DNA of 64,000 nucleotides, from NCBI GenBank assembly GCA_000733415.1, contig KL662191.1:4064308-4128307 (forward strand), read 5' to 3'. The position numbers and the translations under genes were made by a program. The number at the start of each line of letters is the position of its first letter. Position 1 is the stretch's first letter. Below the pieces are notes generated by a model. That model saw only the letters and a list, made by a program, of their open reading frames with translations, made no database searches and was not told the DNA's origin. This document shows, in pieces, positions 8,397-16,369 of this stretch. Origin of the DNA: [Leptolyngbya] sp. JSC-1 (GTDB taxonomy: Bacteria > Cyanobacteriota > Cyanobacteriia > Elainellales > Elainellaceae).

Positions 8397-10751
8397 ATGT
8401 CACTCAAAGAATACAGATCTGGAACTACTTTCCCCGGTGTAATTGGACGCACTGCGGATGTCTCTACCCCCGCCTGGCCGGAACCCAATCGGGCTAAAGA
8501 AGGGGCAGCGAATGTGCTGTTTATTGTGCTGGACGATACGGGGTTTGGGCAACTTGGCTGCTTTGGTAGCCCGATCGCCACTCCTAACCTGGATGCGCTG
8601 GCAGCGGACGGTCTGCGCTACACCAATATGCACACGACCGCGCTTTGCTCGCCCTCCCGTTCCTGTATGCTGACGGGGCGGAACCACCATTCCAATGGCA
8701 TGGCTTGCATCACCGAAGGTTCAATGGGCTATCCCGGCTCCAATGGCAACATCCCCTTTGAGAACGGGTTTCTATCGGAAATCCTGCTGCAAAAGGGCTA
8801 TAACACCTACGCCGTTGGCAAATGGCACCTGACCCCGACCGAACAAATCAGTGCGGCTGGGCCTTACGATCGCTGGCCGCTGGGGCGTGGCTTCGAGCGC
8901 TATTACGGCTTTCTGGCGGGCGACTGCCATCAATATTATCCTGAGTTGGTGCGGGACAACACCCAGGTTGAACCAGAGAAAACCCCTGAAGAAGGCTACC
9001 ACCTCACTCCTGATCTGGTGGAAAAAGCGAAAGCCATGATTGCGGATGCCAAACAGGTTGCGCCCAATAAGCCCTTCTTCATGTACTTCTGTACAGGTGC
9101 CATGCACGCGCCGCACCATGTTCCCAAGGAATGGGCGGATAAGTACAAGGGTCAGTTTGATGACGGCTGGGATGCCTACCGGGAGAAGGTGTTTGCCCGT
9201 CAAAAAGAGATGGGTATTATTCCGCCGCATACCACCCTGTCTCGCCATGATCCGGATGTGCAGGACTGGAACTCGCTGTCGGCAGACGAACGCCGCCTCT
9301 ATGCCCGGATGATGGAAGTGTTTGCCGGATTTCTAGAACACACAGATCACTATATCGGTGAGCTGATTCAGTTCCTCAAGGAGCTGGGTGAGTATGAAAA
9401 TACGCTGATTATGGTGATTTCAGATAACGGAGCGAGTGCTGAGGGCGGCCCGACAGGTTCGGTGAATGAGGGCAAGTTTTTCAATAATGTGCCGGAAAAC
9501 CTGGAGCAAAATCTGGCGGCGATCGATGAGATTGGCGGCCCCAAATACTTCAACCATTATCCCTGGGGCTGGACTCATGCCGGAAACACGCCCTTCCGCC
9601 GCTGGAAACGCGAAACCTACCGGGGCGGGATTAGCGATCCATTCATCGTCACCTGGACTGCCGGAATCAAAGCCAAAGGCGCGATCCGTAACCAATATGC
9701 CCACGCCATTGATATGGTGCCGACGGTGCTGGAGGCGCTGAAGATTGAGCCACCTGCCGCGATCAGAGGGGTGTCCCAATCGCCGATCGAAGGAGCCAGC
9801 TTCGCCCATACCTTTGATGCTGCCGATGCCGCCAGTCTACACCTGACGCAATACTTCGAGATGTTTGGGCATCGCTCGCTCTACCACGAAGGTTGGCGGG
9901 CAGTCTGTCCCTGGCCTGGCACATCGTTCACAGAGTCGGGCGGAAGGTTTGGCGATCCCATTTCCTATGACAAGCTGACGGAACTAGACGCGCACGGCTG
10001 GGAGCTATACAACGTGATGGAAGATCCTGCCGAAACGAAGAACCTGGCTGAGACTGAGCGCGAACGTCTGATTGCCATGATCGGCATGTGGTATGTGGAG
10101 GCAGGCAAGTACAATGTGCTGCCGATCGACAGTCGCGGCACCCTGCGCGGCGCGGTTGAGCGTCCTCAAATTGCCGTTGAGCGGAAGCAGTATGTCTATT
10201 ATCCGGGTACTCAGGTTGTACCCCTTAATGCAGGCCCTAGACTGACAAATTGTGCCCATTCGGTTTCGGTGGATGCAACTATCCCAGAAACGGGAGCCAC
10301 AGGCGCATTGTTCTCGATGGGCGGCACGGATGGCGGCTTTGTGGTTTATGTGCAGAACGGCAAGCTGACCTATGGCTACAACTACGTCGCCGATACCTTT
10401 TTCAGAATCGAGTCGTCGCAGCCTGTGCCCGTCGGTCGCCACATTTTCAGCGTTCAGTTTGACCCGACTGGCCCCGTCGATATGGCTAATGGCAAGGGCA
10501 CACCTGCCCACATTACGCTGCTAGTGGATGGCAAGCCCGTCGGTGAAGGCGATCTACCCGTGACGATTCCTATCCAGCTTGGTCTGGCGGCGGGTGTCGC
10601 CATTGGGGCTGATCCTGGCTCACCAACGCTGCCCGATTATCAGCCACCCTTTAAGTTCACCGGACAGGTACACAAAGCGTTTGTGGATATCACGGGCGAA
10701 CCTGTCGAAAACTACGAAGCCAAAATGCGAATGTATCTGGCGCGGCAGTAG
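8397..10751 (+). CDS. arylsulfatase (formylglycine-dependent)
   Basis: This 784-residue sulfatase hydrolyses sulfate esters. The modification motif C84-S-P-S-R88 lies in TTALCSPSRSCMLTGR. Metal ligands D46/D47 are in LFIVLDDTGFGQLG, and AVGKWHL supplies the conserved lysine and histidine. An alkaline-phosphatase-like core is followed from about residue 600 by a beta-rich C-terminal region (DGGFVVYVQNGKLTYGYNY) usual in the long bacterial arylsulfatases. No signal peptide is evident, so it may act in the cytoplasm after uptake of the ester. ATG 8397 has a purine-rich ribosome site (aaggga) about 6 nt upstream, which is better than TTG 8379. It is likely co-transcribed with the FGE gene just before it. 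Confidence 0.93.
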   Translation: MSLKEYRSGTTFPGVIGRTADVSTPAWPEPNRAKEGAANVLFIVLDDTGFGQLGCFGSPIATPNLDALAADGLRYTNMHTTALCSPSRSCMLTGRNHHSNGMACITEGSMGYPGSNGNIPFENGFLSEILLQKGYNTYAVGKWHLTPTEQISAAGPYDRWPLGRGFERYYGFLAGDCHQYYPELVRDNTQVEPEKTPEEGYHLTPDLVEKAKAMIADAKQVAPNKPFFMYFCTGAMHAPHHVPKEWADKYKGQFDDGWDAYREKVFARQKEMGIIPPHTTLSRHDPDVQDWNSLSADERRLYARMMEVFAGFLEHTDHYIGELIQFLKELGEYENTLIMVISDNGASAEGGPTGSVNEGKFFNNVPENLEQNLAAIDEIGGPKYFNHYPWGWTHAGNTPFRRWKRETYRGGISDPFIVTWTAGIKAKGAIRNQYAHAIDMVPTVLEALKIEPPAAIRGVSQSPIEGASFAHTFDAADAASLHLTQYFEMFGHRSLYHEGWRAVCPWPGTSFTESGGRFGDPISYDKLTELDAHGWELYNVMEDPAETKNLAETERERLIAMIGMWYVEAGKYNVLPIDSRGTLRGAVERPQIAVERKQYVYYPGTQVVPLNAGPRLTNCAHSVSVDATIPETGATGALFSMGGTDGGFVVYVQNGKLTYGYNYVADTFFRIESSQPVPVGRHIFSVQFDPTGPVDMANGKGTPAHITLLVDGKPVGEGDLPVTIPIQLGLAAGVAIGADPGSPTLPDYQPPFKFTGQVHKAFVDITGEPVENYEAKMRMYLARQ

Positions 10752-10756
10752 GTTGA

Positions 10757-10841
10757 GATCCCCCCTAGCCCCTCTTAAAAAAGGGGGAACTGAGCCAGAA
10801 CAGTTTGAAGTCCCCCTTAAAAAGGGGGATTTAGGGGGATC
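10757..10841 (+). repeat. GATC-bounded interspersed element, copy A
   Basis: An 85-bp element runs from GATCCCCCCTAGCCCC to GGGGATTTAGGGGGATC, with terminal inverted repeats and internal C-run/G-run stems. Related copies lie at 15591-15675 (opposite orientation) and 59918-60023 (same orientation). It has the form of a small non-autonomous palindromic repeat. As RNA it would fold into strong hairpins between the sulfatase and pirin genes. Confidence 0.75.
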
Positions 10842-10899
10842 AATCACCAGCTTTTTGAACATGAATCATCCCTCTCCTGACCTAGAAACGTTATCAATC

Positions 10900-11829
10900 A
10901 TGTCAACGACTAAATCAGAGACAAACTCCAACTGGGCTCCCAAAAAGCTGCGCGGCATTCAACGGAGCGTCGATCGACACTGGGTCGGGGATGGTTTTCC
11001 GGTGCGAACGCTGTTGTCTTACCCATCGCTGGGGACAGCCATCAGTCCGTTCTTGCTGCTGGACTATGCCGGGCCAATGGAATTTTCACCGACAACGGCA
11101 CGGCGCGGCGTAGGGGAGCATCCGCATCGGGGGTTTGAAACCGTCACGATCGTCTATGCCGGAGCAGTGGAGCATCAAGACTCTGCTGGCGGTGGCGGCA
11201 TGATTGGCCCTGGTGACGTGCAGTGGATGACGGCTGCTGCTGGCGTGGTGCATGAGGAGTTTCACGCGCCTACGTTTGCCCAACAGGGAGGGCTGTTCGA
11301 GATGGTGCAACTCTGGGTAAATTTGCCTGCCAAAGACAAAATGGTTCCCCCTCGCTATCAGGGCATTTTGCAGCAGCAGATTCCGGTCGTAAACTTGCTC
11401 AACGGACAGGGAACGGTGCGGGTGATCGCAGGAGAATTTGCCGGACAGAAAGGCCCCGCTCAGACCTTTACCCCGATTCATATGTGGGATCTGCGGCTGG
11501 AGAGTCAGCAACAGATTGACCTGACTGTTCCCGAAGGCTACACAACACTCTTAGTCGTGCTGAAGGGCGTGGTGCATGTGAATGGATCGGATGCCATCAC
11601 GGAGGCGGAAGTGGGACTGTTCGATCGATCTGGTACAACTCTACAAATCGATTGCGTTGAGGCAGCGACAGCCCTGTTACTCTGCGGTGAACCGATCGAT
11701 GAACCAATTGTAGGACAAGGGCCGTTTGTCATGAATACGCGCCAGGAAATCGTTCAGGCAATCATGGATTACGAGAGCGGCAAGATGGGAGCCTTACCGC
11801 CCATAGAAGCATCGCGCAGGTCGATATGA
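10900..11829 (+). CDS. pirin family protein
   Basis: This 309-residue bicupin pirin has the N-terminal signature RGIQRSVDRHWVGDGF and the metal-binding region GVGEHPHRGFETVTIVYAG...VEHQDS, with the usual His-His-His-Glu ligand set visible. The C-terminal cupin (about 190-290) is shorter and less conserved. Pirins include quercetinase-like dioxygenases and redox-dependent co-regulators, and the sequence does not decide between these roles. ATG 10861 is an alternative start that adds 13 residues. Neither start has a strong ribosome site. It lies between the sulfatase and the DUF1254 genes on the same strand, after repeat copy A. Confidence 0.88.
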   Translation: MSTTKSETNSNWAPKKLRGIQRSVDRHWVGDGFPVRTLLSYPSLGTAISPFLLLDYAGPMEFSPTTARRGVGEHPHRGFETVTIVYAGAVEHQDSAGGGGMIGPGDVQWMTAAAGVVHEEFHAPTFAQQGGLFEMVQLWVNLPAKDKMVPPRYQGILQQQIPVVNLLNGQGTVRVIAGEFAGQKGPAQTFTPIHMWDLRLESQQQIDLTVPEGYTTLLVVLKGVVHVNGSDAITEAEVGLFDRSGTTLQIDCVEAATALLLCGEPIDEPIVGQGPFVMNTRQEIVQAIMDYESGKMGALPPIEASRRSI

Positions 11830-11862
11830 CTCTGCTGAAATCTCACGATATAGGAACAGAAA

Positions 11863-13206
11863 ATGCCAACTCAACAACCCATAGCACCTGACGAAGCCCG
11901 ATCGATCGCCAAGGAAGCCTACATCTACGGCTTTCCGATCGTGGACAATATGCGAATCCAGTACAGCTATTTTGCGAATCAGGGAGATCCGGAGTACAAG
12001 GGATCGTATAACCAAATATTTAACATTCCACGGGTTTATACGCCCAACGATAAAGCCGTCCAGACCCCCAACTCGGATACGCCCTATTCCTGGATTGGAC
12101 TCGACCTGCGCACCGAACCGATTGTAGTCACTGTGCCGCCGATTGAGAAAGAGCGGTATTGGAGCCTGCAACTGATCGACCTATACACTCACAACTTTGA
12201 TTATCTCGGCTCCCGTGCGACTGGCAACGATGGCGGCAGCTTTGCTGTTGCTGGCCCAAATTGGAAAGGTGAAACTCCTGCTGGCATAGAGAAAGTCATT
12301 CCTTGCGAGACACAGATTGCTTCAGCGCTGTTTCGCACGCAGCTTTATGACCCGAGCGATCTGGAAAACGTCAAGCAGATCCAGCAGCAATATAGTGTGA
12401 AACCGCTTTCAGCGTTCCTGGGTCAACCTGCTCCAGATCCGGCTCCAGCCATCAATTTTCCCAAGCCGCTGACCCCTGAAACCCAAAGGACATCGATCGA
12501 GTTCTTCGACCTGTTGAACTTTTACCTCCAGTTCTGTCCAACGCATCCATCCGAAGTGGAACTGATGGAACGATTTGCCACGATTGGCATTGGAGCCGGG
12601 AAGAATTTCTCTGCTGCGCTTTCACCTGAAATGAAGAAAGCAGTTGAGGACGGCATTGCCGACGCGTGGAAGGAGTTTGACGAGAATAAGAAGGCAAATG
12701 TTGATACAGGCAAGATCACGGCTGCTGATGGCTTTGGCACTCGCGAATTTTTGCAGAATAATTACCTCTTCCGCATGACATCTGCTGCTCTGGGAATTTA
12801 CGGCAACTCGAAGGAGGAAGCACTCTACCCTGCGTACTACATGGATTCTGAGGGACAGAAACTGAACGGTGCCCATCGTTACACTGTGCGGTTTGAGCCT
12901 GGTCAGTTTCCTCCTGCCAATGCCTTCTGGTCAATCACGATGTACGAACTGCCAGCAAGTTTGCTGGTTGCCAATCCGATCGATCGCTATCTAATCAACT
13001 CCCCGATGCTGCCACACTTGAAACAGGATGACGATCAAGGAATCACGCTTTATATCCAAAACGAATCTCCGGGAAAGGACAAGGAATCGAACTGGTTGCC
13101 TGCCCCGACGGGCCCATTTTGGGTAACGGTGCGCTTGTACTGGCCCAAAGAAGAAGCGCTTAACGGCACATGGAAACTACCGCCAATGCAACGTGTAAAG
13201 GAGTAA
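11863..13206 (+). CDS. DUF1254/DUF1214 domain protein (first of two)
   Basis: This 447-residue protein has an N-terminal DUF1254 region (AKEAYIYGFPIVDNMR; NIPRVYTPNDKAVQTPNSDTPYS) and a C-terminal DUF1214 region (FWSITMYELPASLLVANPIDRY; GPFWVTVRLYWPKEEALNGTW). The biochemical role of this family is not known to me. Many relatives are secreted, but no signal peptide is seen here. The gene starts 34 nt after the pirin gene and is followed almost directly by a second member of the same family, which suggests an operon. Such proteins often sit beside sulfatase and HAD-hydrolase genes, as here. Confidence 0.85.
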   Translation: MPTQQPIAPDEARSIAKEAYIYGFPIVDNMRIQYSYFANQGDPEYKGSYNQIFNIPRVYTPNDKAVQTPNSDTPYSWIGLDLRTEPIVVTVPPIEKERYWSLQLIDLYTHNFDYLGSRATGNDGGSFAVAGPNWKGETPAGIEKVIPCETQIASALFRTQLYDPSDLENVKQIQQQYSVKPLSAFLGQPAPDPAPAINFPKPLTPETQRTSIEFFDLLNFYLQFCPTHPSEVELMERFATIGIGAGKNFSAALSPEMKKAVEDGIADAWKEFDENKKANVDTGKITAADGFGTREFLQNNYLFRMTSAALGIYGNSKEEALYPAYYMDSEGQKLNGAHRYTVRFEPGQFPPANAFWSITMYELPASLLVANPIDRYLINSPMLPHLKQDDDQGITLYIQNESPGKDKESNWLPAPTGPFWVTVRLYWPKEEALNGTWKLPPMQRVKE

Positions 13207-13208
13207 TC

Positions 13209-14192
13209 ATGAATACCTCAAACTCAACAGAACCCAGTGCAGTATCCGGTACAATCGTCACGCAAGAGAACTACTGCCGTGCGGAGACCGATCGTACCTT
13301 CGCCAACGGGTTCAAATCATCTGGTGGCGTGAATCGCTGGCTGCACTTCCGTAACGTGACTCCGCTCGACCAGCAAACCGTAGTGCGGATGAACAAAGAT
13401 ACGCTGTACTCGACGGCATTGGTTGACACGTCTAAAGGTGCGACCCTGACTGTGCCCCAGATGCCGCAGGGTCGGTATTTCTCCGTGCTGATGGTGGACA
13501 ACGACCACTATGCACCCGGTGTCATTTATGAGTCAGGCATTCATCAATTGCCCCAGGACACGAAGTATCTCTGTCTCATTGTCCGTATCCATTTGCACAA
13601 CCCGGATGATCCATCTGATATCGCCCTTGTGAATAAGCTACAAGACCAGTTTGTGATCACGGCAGCAAGCGCAGATCCTTTTTCGGAACCGCAGTGGGAC
13701 AAAAAATCGCGTGAGGAATTGACGAAGCAATTCAATGCAGAATTTGCCAAGTACGACAAATTTCCCGATGACTGGATGGGGCCGCGAGGACAAGTCAACG
13801 AGAAGACACGCCACCTCGCCTGTGCTGGAGGGTGGGGATTGTTTCCAAACAAAGATGCTGTTTACATCAACTACAACGGCAAGCTTCCCGCCGATCGGTG
13901 TCATAGGGCTACTTACACGGTGCCTGATAATGCGGGCTTCTGGTCGATTACTGTCTATGGAGCCGATGGCTACATGAAGAGTGCCAACAGCGTTCTGAAT
14001 CAGTTCAACACGACGTTCAACGACGACGGCACTTTTACAGTTTATTTTGGCTCCAAAGAAGACTGCGGCGACGTTCCGAATCGTCTAGATGTCACCGAGG
14101 GGTGGAATTTCCTAATGCGAATCTATCGTCCCGGTGAGTCGGTACTGAATGGCAGCTACAAACTACCGGATGCCGTGCCCGTTGAGAAATAG
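13209..14192 (+). CDS. DUF1254/DUF1214 domain protein (second of two)
   Basis: This 327-residue paralogue of the preceding gene is shorter and diverged. It keeps the DUF1254 pattern (VNRWLHFRNVTPLDQQTVV; MNKDTLYSTALVDTSKG) and the DUF1214 ending (GFWSITVYGADGYM; NFLMRIYRPGESVLNGSYKLP). ATG 13209 has a textbook ribosome site (aaaggag) overlapping the end of the upstream gene, with only 2 nt between stop and start, so the two should be translationally coupled. An earlier in-frame ATG at 13170 lies inside the upstream gene and is unlikely to be used. No signal peptide is seen. The function is unknown. Confidence 0.85.
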   Translation: MNTSNSTEPSAVSGTIVTQENYCRAETDRTFANGFKSSGGVNRWLHFRNVTPLDQQTVVRMNKDTLYSTALVDTSKGATLTVPQMPQGRYFSVLMVDNDHYAPGVIYESGIHQLPQDTKYLCLIVRIHLHNPDDPSDIALVNKLQDQFVITAASADPFSEPQWDKKSREELTKQFNAEFAKYDKFPDDWMGPRGQVNEKTRHLACAGGWGLFPNKDAVYINYNGKLPADRCHRATYTVPDNAGFWSITVYGADGYMKSANSVLNQFNTTFNDDGTFTVYFGSKEDCGDVPNRLDVTEGWNFLMRIYRPGESVLNGSYKLPDAVPVEK

Positions 14193-14303
14193 CTTCACGA
14201 GACTCAATTGACGAACGAGGAAAAGGTACACGGATGTTCCCTAAAGCACAGCCCGTGAGTTGAGCCGGAGAAAACCGAACGTGAACAAAAAATCTACCTG
14301 TTG

Positions 14304-15275
14304 ATGACTGCTTTTGTAATCTTACTAATGTCAATAATTGGAATGATTTCTCCAAACTCCGTTCACGCTACAGGCGATCCGCTGCCATCCTGGAATGATG
14401 GTGAAGTGAAACAATCGATCGTCGAGTTTGTCGCTCGCGTCACGACTGAAAACAGTCTCGATTTTGTCCCCGTTGCTGACCGGATTGCCACCTTCGACAA
14501 CGACGGCACCCTCTGGGCAGAACAGCCCGTTGTGCAGGGGATGTTTGTGCTGGGAAAGCTGCAAGCAATGGCGGCGGCAGACCCCTCTCTGACTCAGAGA
14601 CAGCCCTTCCAGGCGGCATTAGAGGGAGATGTGGAGTACTTCAAGCAAGCGGGTGAAGCGGCAATTATGGAACTGCTTACCGCCACCCACAGCAACATGA
14701 CGCAGGAGCAATTTCAGCAGGAGGTGCAGCAGTTTTTTGCGACGGGCATACACCCCACGCTGAATCTGCCCTACACGAAAGTTACCTACAAACCGATGGT
14801 CGAGTTGCTGGAGTATCTGCGCGCCAACCAGTTCCAAACCTGGATTTGTTCTGGAGGTGGCATTGATTTTATGCGGGTGTTCTCTGAATTGCTTTACGGC
14901 ATTCCCCCAGAGCAGGTGATTGGCAGCAGCGGCAAAGAAGAATTTATCCAGCAGGACGGTAAGTTTGTGATCTGGCGCTTACCCGAAATCCTGCGGATTA
15001 ACGATCAGGCGGGCAAGCCGATCGGCATTGATTTGCACATTGGCAAGCGTCCGGTATTTGCTGCCGGAAACGAGCGAACAGGCGGCGATATTGCCATGCT
15101 TACCTACGCTCAGGGACGACCCGGTGCTTCGTTCCAACTCCTGATCAATCACGACGATGCCCAGCGCGAATTTGCCTACCAGGAAGCCAATAACGCTTCC
15201 TTGAACGCTGCTCAGGCAAACGGTTGGCATATTGTCAGTATGCAAAAAGACTGGAAGACCATTTTCTTCCTGTAA
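14304..15275 (+). CDS. secreted HAD-superfamily phosphatase-like hydrolase
   Basis: This 323-residue protein begins with a hydrophobic stretch ending in NSVHA, a likely signal peptide, so it probably acts outside the cytoplasm. HAD motif I is FDNDGTLW, with nucleophile D65 and acid/base D67. Motif II is ICSGGG, and a late acidic motif lies around GNERTGGDIAML. The arrangement is that of phosphoserine-phosphatase-like HAD proteins. The substrate is unknown. ATG 14304 follows TTG 14301 directly, and the upstream GTG at 14281 runs into a stop. It belongs to the same-strand sulfatase/DUF1254 cluster and is followed 31 nt later by the start of the collapsed second sulfatase. Confidence 0.85.
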   Translation: MTAFVILLMSIIGMISPNSVHATGDPLPSWNDGEVKQSIVEFVARVTTENSLDFVPVADRIATFDNDGTLWAEQPVVQGMFVLGKLQAMAAADPSLTQRQPFQAALEGDVEYFKQAGEAAIMELLTATHSNMTQEQFQQEVQQFFATGIHPTLNLPYTKVTYKPMVELLEYLRANQFQTWICSGGGIDFMRVFSELLYGIPPEQVIGSSGKEEFIQQDGKFVIWRLPEILRINDQAGKPIGIDLHIGKRPVFAAGNERTGGDIAMLTYAQGRPGASFQLLINHDDAQREFAYQEANNASLNAAQANGWHIVSMQKDWKTIFFL

Positions 15276-15306
15276 ACAAAACCCTCAAATCAAGGAGACT
15301 AAATCC

Positions 15307-15584
15307 ATGCCTAACAGTAAACCTAACATTCTGATCATTTCTATGTAGACGGTCAGCCAGTCGGCACAGGACGGGTGGATGCCACCGAGCCAATGGGCTT
15401 CTCGGCAGATGAAACCTGTGATGTCGGATTTGAAGCCGGATCGCCTGTTTTACCGGAGTATGCCCCCCGTGACAACAAATTCAGCGGCGAGGTGGAGTGG
15501 GTACAAATCGATCTGGAGAAAGACGACCACAATTATTTAATTACACCAGAAGAACGATTCAAAGTCGCAATGGCACGTCAGTAG
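15307..15584 (+). pseudogene. second arylsulfatase gene collapsed by an internal deletion
   Basis: A good ribosome site (aaggag) and ATG 15307 open the reading frame MPNSKPNILIISM and then stop at 15346-15348. The start PNSKPNILII is how sulfatases begin, just before their first metal-binding aspartates. From about 15342 another frame gives YVDGQPVGTGRV, then GFEAGSPVLPEYAPRDNKFSGEVEWVQ and a tail ending EERFKVAMARQ. This matches in layout the C-terminus of the intact sulfatase at 8397 (VDGKPVGEG...GADPGSPTLPDYQPPFKF...MYLARQ). About 85-90 percent of the gene is missing between the two ends, and the junction near 15341 shifts the frame. It is non-functional as an enzyme. Confidence 0.85.
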
Positions 15585-15590
15585 ACTTGC

Positions 15591-15675
15591 TCCCCCTAAA
15601 TCCCTCTTAAAAAGGGGGACTTCAAACCAGTTTCGGTTCGATTCCCCCCTTTCTCAAGGGGGGCTAGGGGGGATC
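15591..15675 (-). repeat. GATC-bounded interspersed element, copy B (inverted)
   Basis: Read on the minus strand this stretch matches copy A at 10757-10841, including the C-run and G-run arms, the ttgaagtccccct-type middle and the terminal GGGGGATC. The left end has lost the outermost bases. Copies A and B point toward each other across the 4.7-kb pirin-to-second-sulfatase segment. Confidence 0.75.
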
Positions 15676-15721
15676 TTCCAGCAGCGATTCACGATGTAGC
15701 AAAACAAATGAGGTGATTATT

Positions 15722-16171
15722 ATGGCTGGCATTCCTCCTGATCGAAACATCCCGGTGAAACCCGACATTCTTGTGCATCGAGACAGTCATTTTTCTTGGC
15801 TGCGAACCCGTTTTAGTGCAGAACGAACCCTGATGTCCTGGGTGCGAACGGGAACCGCAATGGTTGGCTTTGGCTTCACCATGTTCCAGTTTTTTGAAGG
15901 GCTGAATAGCAGAGAAGGCGTAGATCCAGCCCTGGTTGATCCGGTTTGGTCACGCACGATTAGCCTGTCGTTGGTCGCAGTTGGTACGTTTGCCGTATTC
16001 GTCGCATTGAAAGAATACCGGATGTTCACTCGCTATCTGTGGAGCAGTGAATTTCGAGACATTGCAGGAGTCGGAGAGCGCCCAGCCTGGACTCCTGCCA
16101 GCATGATCGCCACCCTACTGATCTTGATTGGCACTGTCACGCTAGTATCGCTGATCATCCGATTACTGTAA
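15722..16171 (+). CDS. DUF202 (YidH-like) inner-membrane protein
   Basis: This 149-residue protein has an N-terminal soluble stretch followed by three hydrophobic helices (about 43-60, 80-100 and 127-148). The family signature is present: WLRTRFSAERTLMSWVRTGTAM followed by a helix containing GFGFTMFQFF. DUF202 proteins are small bacterial membrane proteins of unsettled function. ATG 15722 was chosen because gaggtg lies at a good distance upstream, whereas GTG 15713 is part of that site. It is the last gene of the plus-strand cluster, after repeat copy B. Confidence 0.88.
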   Translation: MAGIPPDRNIPVKPDILVHRDSHFSWLRTRFSAERTLMSWVRTGTAMVGFGFTMFQFFEGLNSREGVDPALVDPVWSRTISLSLVAVGTFAVFVALKEYRMFTRYLWSSEFRDIAGVGERPAWTPASMIATLLILIGTVTLVSLIIRLL

Positions 16172-16369
16172 ACTGGAACAGAGACAAACCGTTGCATCCT
16201 GCATCTGCTGTCTCAAGCTGCTGGGGTTAACCATGCGGCTGTATGCGCCCAAAGCCCAAGCCCTGTACCTCATTCCCATTGGCATAGTTCCAGCATGACG
16301 AATCGAATGAACGCTGTTGGCATCTGCGTCATGATCGCGGTCAGCGCATTTTCAATCAGCAAAGCATTC

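Noticed and set aside
16200..16365. Minus-strand stretch reading C-A-D-R-D-H-D-A, like the zinc/RuvC end of a TnpB transposase
   Set aside because: Only about eight residues fit, the other CxxC motif is absent, the downstream residues do not follow the family, and competing frames look equally good.
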